From Irineochytrium annulatum (Eukaryota; Chytridiomycota; Chytridiomycetes; Chytridiales; Chytridiaceae): a stretch of 19,536 nt of DNA. Positions 9,037 through 18,503 of the stretch are shown in pieces. The notes beneath the pieces were generated by a model. That model was not told the DNA's origin. It was given only the letters and a program-made list of their open reading frames with translations, and ran no database searches. The stretch is from the NCBI GenBank assembly GCA_027600665.1, contig JADGJL010000504.1, forward strand, positions 1 through 19,536, given 5' to 3'. Numbering within the stretch: the first letter of the stretch is position 1; each line of letters opens with the position of its first letter. The translations under genes were made by a program, and so were the position numbers.

Positions 9037-10808
9037 ATGGTGTCCTGGTTCTCGTCTATCGGCAGGAGCGCCGCCAAAGGGGCGGGGGCCAGCGGGGCCG
9101 CCCCGAAGGCCGCTTTACCCACGCCACCAAGCCAGCCGCCTGCAACCCTTCACCGCCGAGCTGCTTCCGCATCCAACGCCGATGACCACCGCCAGGTTCA
9201 GCTGGACAACCTCCGAAAGCTACTCCCAAAGCTGGAGGTCCATGTCCGCCCGACGCAGCTCGACCTCGTCGATGGCGCGGACGCTGGCGCCTCCGTCTCT
9301 ACGCTGGCATTGACGCCATCTATCACATCCAACAGCATCAACCCAGGCAAGCCAGTCAAACCCACGCTGGCGGGTCACGTCCGCTTCTTCGCCTCCGCGG
9401 CCCCGCCGGTCGCATGCATTTCCGTCCGGCTCATCGGCACCGTTAGCTTGGACCTCTTCCAACTCGACGACCCGGACAAGATACGCGAGGTCTGGAAGGG
9501 CGAGCGGCCAGATGCGCACCCCGCCGTCGCGTCGCACGTCTTTTACGAGTCCGAGCCGCTGGTCCTGTGGCCGGTCACGAACGATGGGAGACCGCTGCCA
9601 AGCAAGACGCACAGTGTTCCCTTAACGTCCCAACTGCCGTTCGAGATCGAGTTCCCGACCGAGCACGCGCATGCGACGATCGACATCGCGAACGCCGGCA
9701 GCATCTCGTGGAGAGTCGAGGCTTGTCTGTCACTGCAGTTGCCGCGGAAGGGAAGGCTCTTGTCACCGCCATCGTCTGCCACTCTCGCCACTGCGGCTTC
9801 ATCAACGACTGTGATTTCCCCGCTGGACGGGTCGAGGTCGATGGACGGGATGAGGTCGCTTACCAGGCCCTCTATGGAGGATATCGTAGCTGGCCACTCG
9901 GGCGGCGTTTCGACCACGGCGACGAAGGCGATTTGCATTCGAAAGGTGGCGCTGAGCCCGAACCCCGAGCGGACGCTGATGGTGGCATCATCCGAGGGCG
10001 GTGAAGTTAGCTGCGAGGTCGTTGCGGCCGAGTGCGTAATTGTAGGGCCTGGATTGAAGAACCTGGACGTGGAAGTGAAGCTGTTTCCCGGCGACGGATT
10101 AGGCATTGTGCGGGCGGTGAGCTGCGTGCTCGTGTCGAAGAAGGAGTTCAAGTAAGCATTCATCTTATCTGCCTCATCCGCGATAATTTATTGATCGCGA
10201 AATTGCAGCCTCTCCGCATGCCCTCCGCTTACCATCCTCAACGCGGACTCCGTCCCGATCACGCTTTCCAATCTCGTCCATAACGCCTTGCGCCGATACC
10301 ACCGCGAGTTTTCGAGAAGTTACATCGACGCGAAAGTGAAGTGGATTGACATTGATCGATCACAAAGAATGTTGAAGGGCAAATTGAACTTCGTTGTCCC
10401 TATAAAGGCCTCGCTGCCGCCGACGGTTGACGCCCAACATGCTCAGGTGAATTCAAATGCTTGTCAGCACGACTTAATCGTTGCTAATGTTATGAACTTC
10501 TAAAGGTCCGTCACTACATTCGAATAATAGTCGAGCACTCCCCGCCAGAGGTCGAGCCCCTGGACGAAACCGACGAAGACGACGGCCTTTATGAGGACGT
10601 TAATGGAGTTCCGTCTCTACCGCGTGCCGGTACGCAGGTCTCGTTGGGAGCAAGGAGCCTGAATAGAAACGGGACGCGCAACTCGGTCGCAACAAGGAGG
10701 ACGGTCCCGTCGAGGACGAAGCCTTCAAAAAGGCGAAGGAGGATTGTGATGGACTTGCCGATTAGGGTCGTGCAACATTGCCAGGCGCACACGATTACGA
10801 CTTATTGA
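9037..10808 (+). CDS. Arrestin-like (alpha-arrestin family) protein
   Basis: Three exons (9037..10151, 10209..10446, 10506..10808; introns of 57 and 59 nt, phases 2 and 0) encode 551 residues. The arrestin N-domain spans about 64-235: LEVHVRPTQLDLVDG, then AGHVRFFASAAPPVACISVR and the signature SISWRVEACLSLQLPRKG. The C-domain starts near 301 (RKVALSPNPERTLMV) and includes VRHYIRIIVEHSPPE (about 451) and the closing strand IVMDLPIRVV (about 530). Fungal alpha-arrestins recruit Rsp5-type ubiquitin ligases to plasma-membrane transporters or act in pH sensing (Rim8/PalF). No PPxY ligase-binding motif was seen, so the partner is unknown. A Ser-rich linker (about 240-300) joins the domains, and an insertion of about 65 residues, first acidic and then Arg/Lys-rich, splits the last two strands. 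The ATG at 9037 was chosen as the first true ATG before the domain. Confidence 0.82.
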
Positions 10809-11255
10809 ACTTTTGCACGTGCGTTTTGCGACTTCGCCGTTTTACCCCCCTTTTCTTCGTCATGGAATATGTCTATCCGTGTGTAGTCCTCTACTTCTTA
10901 TATTCTTACCCCAGTATTCCTCCGCAAGCGATCGCGAGGTCGAGCGCGTCAGTATTTTCAGTGCTAATACCTTAGAACCAGCAACAGAATAGAATGGAAA
11001 ATGACGTGCAAGCAAGAGATCCTTCGCCGCCAACCGGCAGACGTTTTTATCTAAAGTATAAATCCATTTGTTGTTTTGTTCCAAAACGAACTGAAAAAAA
11101 CCCATAAAAAAAAAAAGAAAAGAATTAGATCAGAGAGGATTCTGCTTTCAGCTGTCTTGATGGATAAGAACAACGCGCTCGCCACATACGTCTCAGCCCG
11201 AGGAGAGGTCAAGTATAAATCATCGGACTTTCGATCGAAAGCAACCACTTTCAAA
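10809..11255. promoter_or_regulatory. Intergenic region with transketolase promoter
   Basis: This holds the 3' flank of the arrestin-like gene and the upstream region of the transketolase gene. The sequence AAGTATAAATC occurs twice: its TATAAA core lies at 11057-11062 (about 194 bp before the ATG) and again at 11214-11219 (about 37 bp before it). A poly-A tract lies at about 11106-11117. The upstream copy is the better placed for a TATA box; the nearer copy would leave almost no 5' UTR. Confidence 0.4.
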
Positions 11256-14200
11256 ATGCTCTCAGCGCAGCAACCTCAATCCTCCACCCCTCACCAGGCT
11301 GAGGCCGCGGCTACCAATCCCAAGAAGCCCATCACCGGATGGTGCACTGGAGACCCCAAGGCCAGCTGGGGCGGATGGTGCGTCGGCGATCCCCATCCCA
11401 GCACGCCGGTCGCGCCGTCGTCGGTAGAGCATTGGTCGGCCGCGCCGTCGTCGTTTGTGGCGTCGTCGAAGAGCCCGAGAATGCAGTATAAGGAGATGGA
11501 GCCGTCGCGTCCGCTGGAAGTAGATGGGCTTGAGCACGTTGCGAAAGTCGCGAGAGGACTTATTATGGATGCCGCGAAGGAGGCCGGATCAGGTTGGGCT
11601 TCAGTGCTGTTGCATTTAACAAGCGTTTTCTAACCTGCGTGGCTTTTGTCGCACAGGTCACCTAGGTCTTCCCTTGGGTTGTGCTGAGCTTGGAGCTGTG
11701 CTCTGGGGACATTTCATGAACTTTTACCCGGACGAGCCGAAGTGGCTCAACCGAGACAGGTGCAGAGTTGCTTGCCCCTGCTAATTCATGAAATGGCGGC
11801 GTCATTTACTAATTTGTGTGCATGATAGGTTCGTCCTTTCGGCAGGACACGGATGGTGAGTGTAGTCTGCTTGCGTCAAACTCTTTGGTGTTTGTTGGCT
11901 CATGATTTTGCATAGCTTGCTCCAGTACACCTACCTACATCTTGCCGGCTACAACGTCTCGCTCGACGACCTTAAGAAGTAAGTATTTTTGCTTCATGTG
12001 TTCATCGACGCAGTTAGAACTGAACGTTTTCCAGCTACCGCAAATTGTACTCGAGGACCCCCGGCCACCCCGAGTACGGCCTGACAGATGGTATTGAAGC
12101 AACCACGGGCCCTCTTGGACAAGGCCTCGCCAACGCGGTCGGCATGGCGATGGCCAACAAGAAGATGGAGGCGGATTTCAATACCGAGGACTTCAACATT
12201 GTTGACGGTGCATCCGTCATCTGCGTCGCTGGTGACGGTTGCATTCAGGAGGGTATAAATCATGAGGCTTGCGCGCTGGCGGCTCATTGGGGCCTCGACA
12301 ACTTGATTGTCATTTACGACGCGAACCAGGTGTGGCTTTAAATTCATGGTCTTGCAATTGCTAACGTTAGGATTGCAGGTGACTATGGACAACCCCGCCG
12401 ACAAGTCTCAATCCGAGAACGCCGCCGGCCGATTTCGTAGCTACGGTTGGGACGTGCTGACCTGCGACACGCCAACGGTGGCCTCCATCGCGTCCCATCT
12501 GTCCACCCTCAAGGCTCGCCGCTCCGATGGCCGCCCAAAGCTCCTCGTTCTCCATACCGTTATCGGCCACGGCATCCCCGAAGTCGAGGGTACACGCGAC
12601 GCCCACGCCGCGGGTGGTATCAAGCACCTCGAGTCCGCGCGCGCGAATCTTGGGATTAACGGCACGCCGTTTTACGTATCGGACCGTGCTAAGGCCTTGT
12701 TTGACGCACGCAAGGCGGAGCTTAAGAAGGGCTATGACGCTTGGTTTGCGAAGTATGAGAGTTGGAGGGCTGAGCACGTTGAGTTAGCGAGGATTCTGGA
12801 GGGAAGCTCGGGGAAGGACATGGCTGGGAATGTTTTCAGGTTAATTGAAGGGTTGGAGCCGTTCGAGGAGGGCAAGGCGATCGCGACAAGGAAAGCGGGC
12901 GCAAGGGTGCTTCAACACATGGCCGAGAGAATGCCATTGTTGCTGACTGGCGCCGCGGACGTGCATGTATCGACTTTGAACTGGATCAAGGGCAGTGAGG
13001 CCTTCTCGAGGGAAGACAGGAGCGGGAGGAATATGTGCTTTGGTAAGGCTTTCTCAGAGCTTACGATGGTGCGGAACACTAACAATGGTTTTAGGCATCC
13101 GCGAGTTCGGCATGGCCGCTGTTTGCAATGGGGTACAAATTGCTATTAAATTCTTGGCTTTTGTTGTTGCACGCTCATATTAACTCGCGACCTCAGATTG
13201 CCTACCACGGCGTGTACCGTCCCTCCTGCGCGACTTTCCTCGTGTTCTCCGAGTACCTTCGTCCTGCCCTTCGCCTGGCGGCGATTGCTAAGCTTCCCGT
13301 CGTTTTCATTTTTACGCACGACTCGGTCGCGATCGGAGGCGACGGCCCCACACATCAGCCTGTTGAAGTTCTTAGCTCTCTTAGGACCGTCCCTAACCTT
13401 GACGTGCAGAGGTAAGCTCATTCGAAGCATACGATAGAGGTTATCTAAAATTGGATTTTTATGTAGGCCAGCGGACGGTGAGGAAACTGCTGGAGCTTTC
13501 GCTGCGGCCCTCGAGCGCCTTGATGGCCCGACGGCTATCATTCTTTCGCGCCAAGATCTTCCGGACTTGGCCTCAACACCTTTCCACGAGCGTCGCGAGA
13601 GCGCTGCCCGTGGAGCCTACGTTGTCCGCCGCGAGTCCGCACCCCTGCGCCTCATCCTCCTTTCCTCCGGCTCTGAGCTTTCCGTTGCCCTCCGTGCCGC
13701 CGACACCTTAGGACCGTCGGTACGCGTCGTCTCCGTCCCCTCAATTTGGCGCTTCCACAACCAGAGCCAGTCCTACATCGACTCAATCCTTCCGCCCTCG
13801 TGCGCCGCGCGCGTGGCCGTCGAGGCAAACGTCGGGAGCGAGTGGTGGAGGCTGGTCGGCGGTGGTGCGGGCAAGGGGAGGGTTGTTGGTATTGATAGGT
13901 TTGGGTACAGTGGCGGTGGCACGGAGGTGCTAGAAGCGGTTGGGATGACGGTTGACAGGGTTGTGGAGGTCGCCAAGGACGTTTTGGGCGGCGGTGAGGA
14001 CTGTTATGATGACACTACGGATGAGGAGGAGGATACGGACATGGAGGGAAATTCCGGCGAAGAAGGGAAGCAGGGCGTCTGGGAGGTTCTCGCGGGCGTC
14101 GGCGTGAAGATGAAGGGTGTCATGGAGCCCTTAGGTGCAAAGGCGAAGGGATTGATGCAGGCCGCTGCTAGGGAGGTGCAGGCGACGGCGAGGGAGGTAG

Positions 14201-15360
14201 TTGGATTGGAGCCGGAGGGTGAGAAGGAGAAAAAGGGGGAGCCCGCTGAACCGTTGGATGAGATGTTGGAGGAGTTGAAGCATGAGTTCAAGCATGAGCC
14301 GAGGCAGGTTGGACAGGAGTCGAAGACGGAGCAGACTCGTGAGCACGAGCCGCACGTGGAGCTGGCGCACACGGGCGTTGTTGAGAAGGTGAAGGGTGTA
14401 ATGGAGCCCTTAGGTGCGAAGGCGAAGGGATTGATGGAGGCAGCCGCAAGGGAGGTGCACGCGACGGCGAGGGAGGTGATGGGGTACGAATCGGAGGGTG
14501 AGGAGGAGTGGAAGGAGCCGGTTGAGCCGTTGGATGAGATGCTGGAAAAGTTAAAGCATGAGCTGAAGTATGAGCCAACGCGTGGGGAGCAGGAGCTAAA
14601 GATGGAGCAAATGCAAAAGCCTGAGGTGCAAGAGGGGAGCGAGTCGGTGCCATTGGATGAGATGATGCAGAAGTTAAAGCATGAGTTGAAGCCGACGCAG
14701 CAGGAGTCGAAGATCGAACAGAACCGTGAGAAGGAGCGGCAGGTACATCCAGTGCCCCAGGGTGTTGTTGAGAAGATGAAAGGTGTGATGGAGCCGTTAG
14801 GTGCAAAGGCGAAGGGTTTAATGGAGGCAGCCGCGCGGGAGGTGCAAGCGACGGCGAGAGAGGTAATGGGGCACGAATCGGAGGGTGAGGAGGAGTGGAG
14901 GGAGCCGGTGGAGCCCTTGGATGAGATGCTGCAGAAGTTGAAGCATGAGTTGAAGCATGAGCCGGCGCGTGAGGAGAAGGAGTTGAAGATTGAGCAGAAC
15001 CGTGGGAAGGAGAGGCAAGTGGAGCCAGCGCACACGGGTGTTGTTGAGAAGGTAAAGGGTGTGATGGAGCCGTTAGGTGCAAAGGCGAAGGGTTTAATGG
15101 AGGCAGCCGCGCGGGAGATAAATGCGACGGCGAGGGAGGTGATGGGGTTCGATTCGGAGGGTGAGGGGGAGAAGAGGGAGCCGGTTGCGCCGCTGGATGA
15201 GCTGCTGGAGAAGGTGAAGCATGGGCTGAAGCGTGAGGCCCCGCTTGGGGAGCAGGAGTTGAAGATGGAACAGGTGTATGAGCCGGCGGTGCAGCGAGAG
15301 CAGCCGGTGCTCAATGAGGTGAAGACGGAGACGCATCACGAGCATTTGAAGCTAGCGTAG
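11256..15360 (+). CDS. Transketolase family, dihydroxyacetone-synthase-like, with a long repeat tail
   Basis: Nine exons: 11256..11592, 11657..11759, 11829..11855, 11916..11978, 12035..12329, 12379..13042, 13095..13132, 13197..13411 and 13467..15360. All phases close, giving 1211 residues. Transketolases use thiamine diphosphate to move a two-carbon ketol between sugars; the DAS branch moves it to formaldehyde. Visible motifs: GHLGLPLG (113-120), VLSAGHG, the TPP-binding GDGCIQEG (about 243) through YDANQ, GIREFGM with the cofactor-activating Glu500, [16 protein letters not shown] (about 548-564) and the C-domain DRFGYSG. The active-site loop reads DAHAAGG instead of the H-G-x-P of ordinary transketolases; as I recall it, this resembles fungal DAS-like proteins. 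An N-terminal extension holds two GWC[T/V]GDP units. From about residue 795 the protein continues for over 400 residues as tandem helical repeats. No PTS1 ends the protein (last residues KLA). The start has a good AAAATG context. Confidence 0.9.
11829..11855 (+). other. 27-nt micro-exon of the transketolase gene
   Basis: This exon supplies the essential FVLSAGHG core, with split codons at both ends (phase 2 in and phase 2 out). It is flanked by GATAG and GGTGAGT splice sites. Skipping it would keep the frame while deleting nine residues, including the catalytic-region GHG. Confidence 0.8.
14110..15300 (+). repeat. In-frame tandem repeat array in the transketolase tail
   Basis: Two modules alternate. 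Module A (core [MV][15 protein letters not shown], then [14 protein letters not shown]) begins at 14110, 14389, 14776 and 15052. Module B (core [17 protein letters not shown], followed by a Glu/Lys/Gln linker with EL.K.EQ) begins at 14251, 14527, 14650, 14914 and 15190. The order is A-B-A-B-B-A-B-A-B; the extra B explains the longer spacing of the second period (387 nt against 279 and 276). A is amphipathic and Ala/Met-rich; B is highly charged with heptad-like spacing. A3 and A4 share 60 identical bases (14782-14841 and 15058-15117). The function is unknown. Oligomerisation, membrane or lipid contact, or a LEA-like role are guesses. Confidence 0.9.
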
Positions 15361-16334
15361 ATCGCTCTGGAGTTTCTGCCTTGAATGAGGCCACTGGTTA
15401 TTGCCTGTTGAGGTAGCTCGCGGAGTGTTGTTTGTACAAATCGCCAGTTTATAATCCCTTATCTCCGCTGTTTGAAGATTAACGATGGAAGAAAATGGTT
15501 TTTAAAAGCTCGTGTATACAGCCCATCCATTGCAAAGAATTTATGAACAAAAGTTGTTATAATGACTTTTTTTTTGGAAGATAAAGCTCCACACTTCCGG
15601 CAAAGAGCCATGCAAATTTTTGAACAACAAACAAAAACTATGGCGGCGGACAAAGGGGAAATGTCGGCGAGCATATGTTTGGGGCAATAATATTATGCTA
15701 CAAATCTGGTAGCTTCGCTTCAACTCATTGCGGGGAAAACTCCCACACAATTTCGGCCGAAGAGAAAAGGTTGAACGTCCCCTCGTCTTAAGTAAACGCA
15801 CATCGTAATTGATAACTTGCAGCGCATTCCTGCGGCAGTAAAACTGGCAGAATCCTTGACGCCACAACACTTCTAAGACCATTGCTGGAAGACCATCACT
15901 GGGCGCCATTCCCCCGCGCTATCGCCTTCTGAAACGCGTACCGATGAAATTGAAATCCAAGGGGTAAAGAAGCCAGCAAAGAAGAACGGATGACGCCAAA
16001 GCCGAGATGACATGCAATTTGCAACGGGCAACAAAGAATTAATCTGTCGTATAAAGCTCCCATCCAACGCCGCATCAACGACTCAGCAGATCCGCTCGAA
16101 CGTTCGCGACGTGGCCCAGAAAAAAGCGCGGCCGTCGAACGTGTTTCGGAACGAAGGACGCCAAATCCTCTCGCACCGTCGAGTCCGAGTCGAGAGCTTT
16201 TCGACAAAACGATTTAGTCGAAGCCGGGGCCGTCTTACCGTCCGAGATCTCGTGAGGGGCGGCCAATTGATTCTTGAACTGACTAAGCCAGTTTAAAGAC
16301 GAGTCCTGAATCCTGGAAAGGTCCTTGGCAAGGA
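15361..16334. other. Transketolase 3' flank and mostly unassigned sequence
   Basis: No convincing coding sequence was found. The first 300 bases are the likely 3' UTR; there is a T-run near 15567. Open frames at 15541..15909 and 15896..16207 on the minus strand and 16012..16296 on the plus strand give Arg/Ser/Cys-rich translations with no recognisable family. A TATAAA at 16050-16055 and a possible 40-nt intron at 16252..16291 could belong to the 5' part of the candidate small gene that follows. Confidence 0.4.
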
Positions 16335-16645
16335 ATGGGTCCCCGTGAGCTTGCGGAGAGTAGCCGCGTCGTTCCTGAGCTCCGCGACCTCGTTGCGGAC
16401 GCTGTAGTCGCGGGATGTTGTTGCTTCAGAACGAACTGTTTGTAAAAAGAAAGACTAGATAGGACTGATGGCTTGACTGTTTGGCAACCCAGGACCCTGC
16501 CGGCGCACCCGTTATCGATTTTGATGATGGGATGCACGGGATGCTCGAGGGCTTTGTTGACGACGATGGGTCGGGATCGACGGAGCCGTCGCCTTCCCGG
16601 ATGAACATCAGGAAAATAATAAGAGAGAAAAGCCGAGGGCTTTAG
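16335..16645 (+). CDS. Candidate small spliced gene, unidentified
   Basis: This is a tentative two-exon model, 16335..16403 plus 16493..16645, of 73 residues. It begins MGPRELAESSRVVPELRDLV and continues into an acidic part (VIDFDDGMHGMLEGFVDDDG) and a basic end (MNIRKIIREKSRGL). Support: an upstream intron-like unit at 16252..16291 with GTGAGG donor, CTGAC branch point and CAG acceptor; no ATG between the TATAAA at 16050 and this start; and a good branch region and CAG acceptor before 16493. Against it: the GTAGTC donor at 16404 is weak, and frames on the minus strand are also open here (for example 16283..16705). No family is recognised. Confidence 0.3.
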
Positions 16646-16893
16646 AGGCATTAAACCAGCATCCTTCCCCAACTTCCCGAGCTTGCCAGCTCTTCCAGCG
16701 ATCAATCACCATCCATCATTGCGCTCTCCATCCCGGCAGTTCCCGTCGCGCTTCATCGCCAAAGTTCACGCCGTTTCGCCGTGATCAACCCCCAATCGCT
16801 CCGACCTGCGAAGTCCGAAAGCCAGCATTAACCAAGCAAACACTCTCACACCTCATCCAGTCTCATCGCAACGCACTCAACGACAGAGCAAAG
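16646..16893 (+). promoter_or_regulatory. Upstream region and 5' UTR of the oxoglutarate carrier gene
   Basis: Pyrimidine-rich and CA-rich sequence leads to the carrier start codon in the context GCAAAGATGG. No TATA box was seen. CT/CA-rich leaders of this kind are common before highly expressed fungal housekeeping genes; the link here is an inference. Confidence 0.4.
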
Positions 16894-18503
16894 ATGGACG
16901 CCAGCCTGTGGACGGTCGTGCAGCCCTTCTTGTTCGGAGGGATCGCTGGGATGTGAGTATGGAGATGACGGAGGCCGGTGGTGGCACTGCGAAGGATGGG
17001 GCTCATAACTATAACCCTTGGGGAGATGGGGTTGATATGGTGATGGGGGCTAGACGACGTATGCAGAGGGCCGATGACGGGAAGGATGGGTTGGGAAGAC
17101 GAGGAGGTTGCATGCGAACGACGAGGGTGTGTGAACGAGATGCTGGTACCCGGGCTTCGCGACCGCTCGCCAACTGCCTCGCTTGCGTCCATGAACGTCT
17201 CGCTAACGTGTATTCCTCACAGGGCTGCGACGACTGTCATACAACCGATAGACATGGTCAAAGTCAGGCTCCAACTATCTGGGGAGGGCGTGCACTCTTC
17301 AAAGCCGAATGCTCTCACGGTTGCGAGGTCCATTATTAGATCACAGGGGATTGGTGAGTTGACAGGCGAGGAGGGAGGGGATGAGGGAAGAGGAAGGAAG
17401 GAGTTGGATGGGATGTCTTTTAGCCTGGCGTGAACAGCCCCACCAGTACGCGGTCCTCGTGCGGAGCGCGACTCTATGCATCGAGTATCAGCTATCCCAC
17501 GGCTTTTAGCATCCTGCCACTAACCCCAACGGCCCCTACTACCCACTAAACCACTCTACCCTCCCCCCCTTAAAAAAAAGCCTCCCTCTACACCGGCCTC
17601 TCCGCCGGCCTTCTCCGCCAAGCAACCTACACGACCGCCCGGATGGGCCTCTTCAACTCCTTCATCTCCCTCGCCGAGTCCCGGAACCCTCCCACCGCGC
17701 CCCGTGCCACCGTCTTGCAAAAGGCTGCCGCGGGCCTGAGCGCGGGTGCCATGGGCGCTTTGATTGGGAACCCGTGTGATCTGGCGCTGATTAGGATGCA
17801 GGCGGATGGGTTGCTGCCGGAGGCGAAACGGGCGAATTATAGGGGCGTGGGGGATGCGATTAGGAGGATCGCCGGGGAGGAGGGAGTTCTTGCGTTGTGG
17901 AAGGTAAGGAGATGATGGCATTGCTTTGACCCTCAAAGCGAAGCAGCTGTTCACCTTTCATACTGATATTACCCTCTAGGGCGCAACCCCCACTGTCGTT
18001 CGCGCCATGTCCCTAAACCTCGGCATGCTCTCGACCTTCTCCGAAGCCAAAGCCCGCCTTGAGCCCCACCTTGGCCGCGGCACCTTGGCCACCCAGTTCG
18101 GCTCCAGCGCCGTCGCCGGCTTCTTCGCTTCCTTCTTCAGCCTGCCGTTCGACTTCGTCAAGACGCGCCTGCAGAGGCAGAAGGCGGACGCGCAGGGACG
18201 ATTGCCGTACAATGGGGCGGTGGATTGCGCGGTTAAAGTGGCACAGAAGGAGGGCGTGTTGGCGTTCTACAAAGGGTTCACGACGTATTATTTCAGGATC
18301 GCACCTCATGCAATGATTACGCTGTGAGTATTCTCGCTTTGTTGGGTGGGAAGGTGGATGTAGGGTGAGGGAAAGGACGCGTTCGAGTGCTTAATTGACA
18401 ATTATATGTACGTTGTACTAATCGTTTACTCCACCTCTTCTCTATCCGCATTAACAGGCTGATCGCGGACACTCTGAACAGCTCCTTTGCCAAGAAAAAG
18501 TAG
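16894..18503 (+). CDS. OGC: Mitochondrial 2-oxoglutarate/malate carrier (SLC25A11 family)
   Basis: Five exons (16894..16952, 17223..17353, 17581..17903, 17980..18323, 18458..18503) encode 300 residues, the usual carrier length. This inner-membrane antiporter exchanges 2-oxoglutarate for malate in the malate-aspartate shuttle. The three carrier repeats show their P-x-[DE]-x-x-[KR]-type motifs: PIDMVKVRLQ, PCDLALIRMQ and PFDFVKTRLQ. Subfamily assignment rests on VKVRLQLSGEG, YTGLSAGLLRQATYTTARMG, ALIRMQADGLLPEAKRANYR and EGVLALWKGATPTVVRAM, all close to human OGC; the non-canonical second motif (ALIR) is also typical of OGC. No cleavable presequence is present. Introns 1 and 2 (270 and 227 nt) are several times longer than most introns in this window. 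Intron 1 sits directly after the GGIAGM helix end. All phases close exactly. Confidence 0.95.

Noticed and set aside
9543..10163. 206-codon minus-strand frame opposite the arrestin-like gene
   Set aside because: Shadow of a clear arrestin exon.
14288..15082. 264-codon minus-strand frame rich in Pro/Ser/His/Ala
   Set aside because: Also antisense of the repeats, with no splice or start support.
14004..15314. 436-codon open frame on the minus strand opposite the transketolase tail
   Set aside because: It is the antisense of the repeat array; its Ser/Cys/Pro-rich translation mirrors the repeat codons, while the plus frame continues a recognisable enzyme.
15346..15360. Peroxisomal targeting signal at the transketolase C-terminus, as in yeast DAS
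   Set aside because: The last residues read KLA, which does not fit the [SAC][KRH][LM] consensus.
15541..15909. 122-codon minus-strand frame after the transketolase
   Set aside because: Cys/Phe/Arg-rich translation in AT-rich 3' flank; no supporting features.
16012..16296. 94-codon plus-strand frame starting at an ATG
   Set aside because: Arg/Ser-rich, no family; it runs through a good splice donor at 16252 and other frames are equally open.
16283..16705. 140-codon minus-strand frame near the carrier promoter
   Set aside because: Looks partly protein-like, but has no family match and no splice support; it conflicts with the tentative plus-strand model, and neither can be proven.
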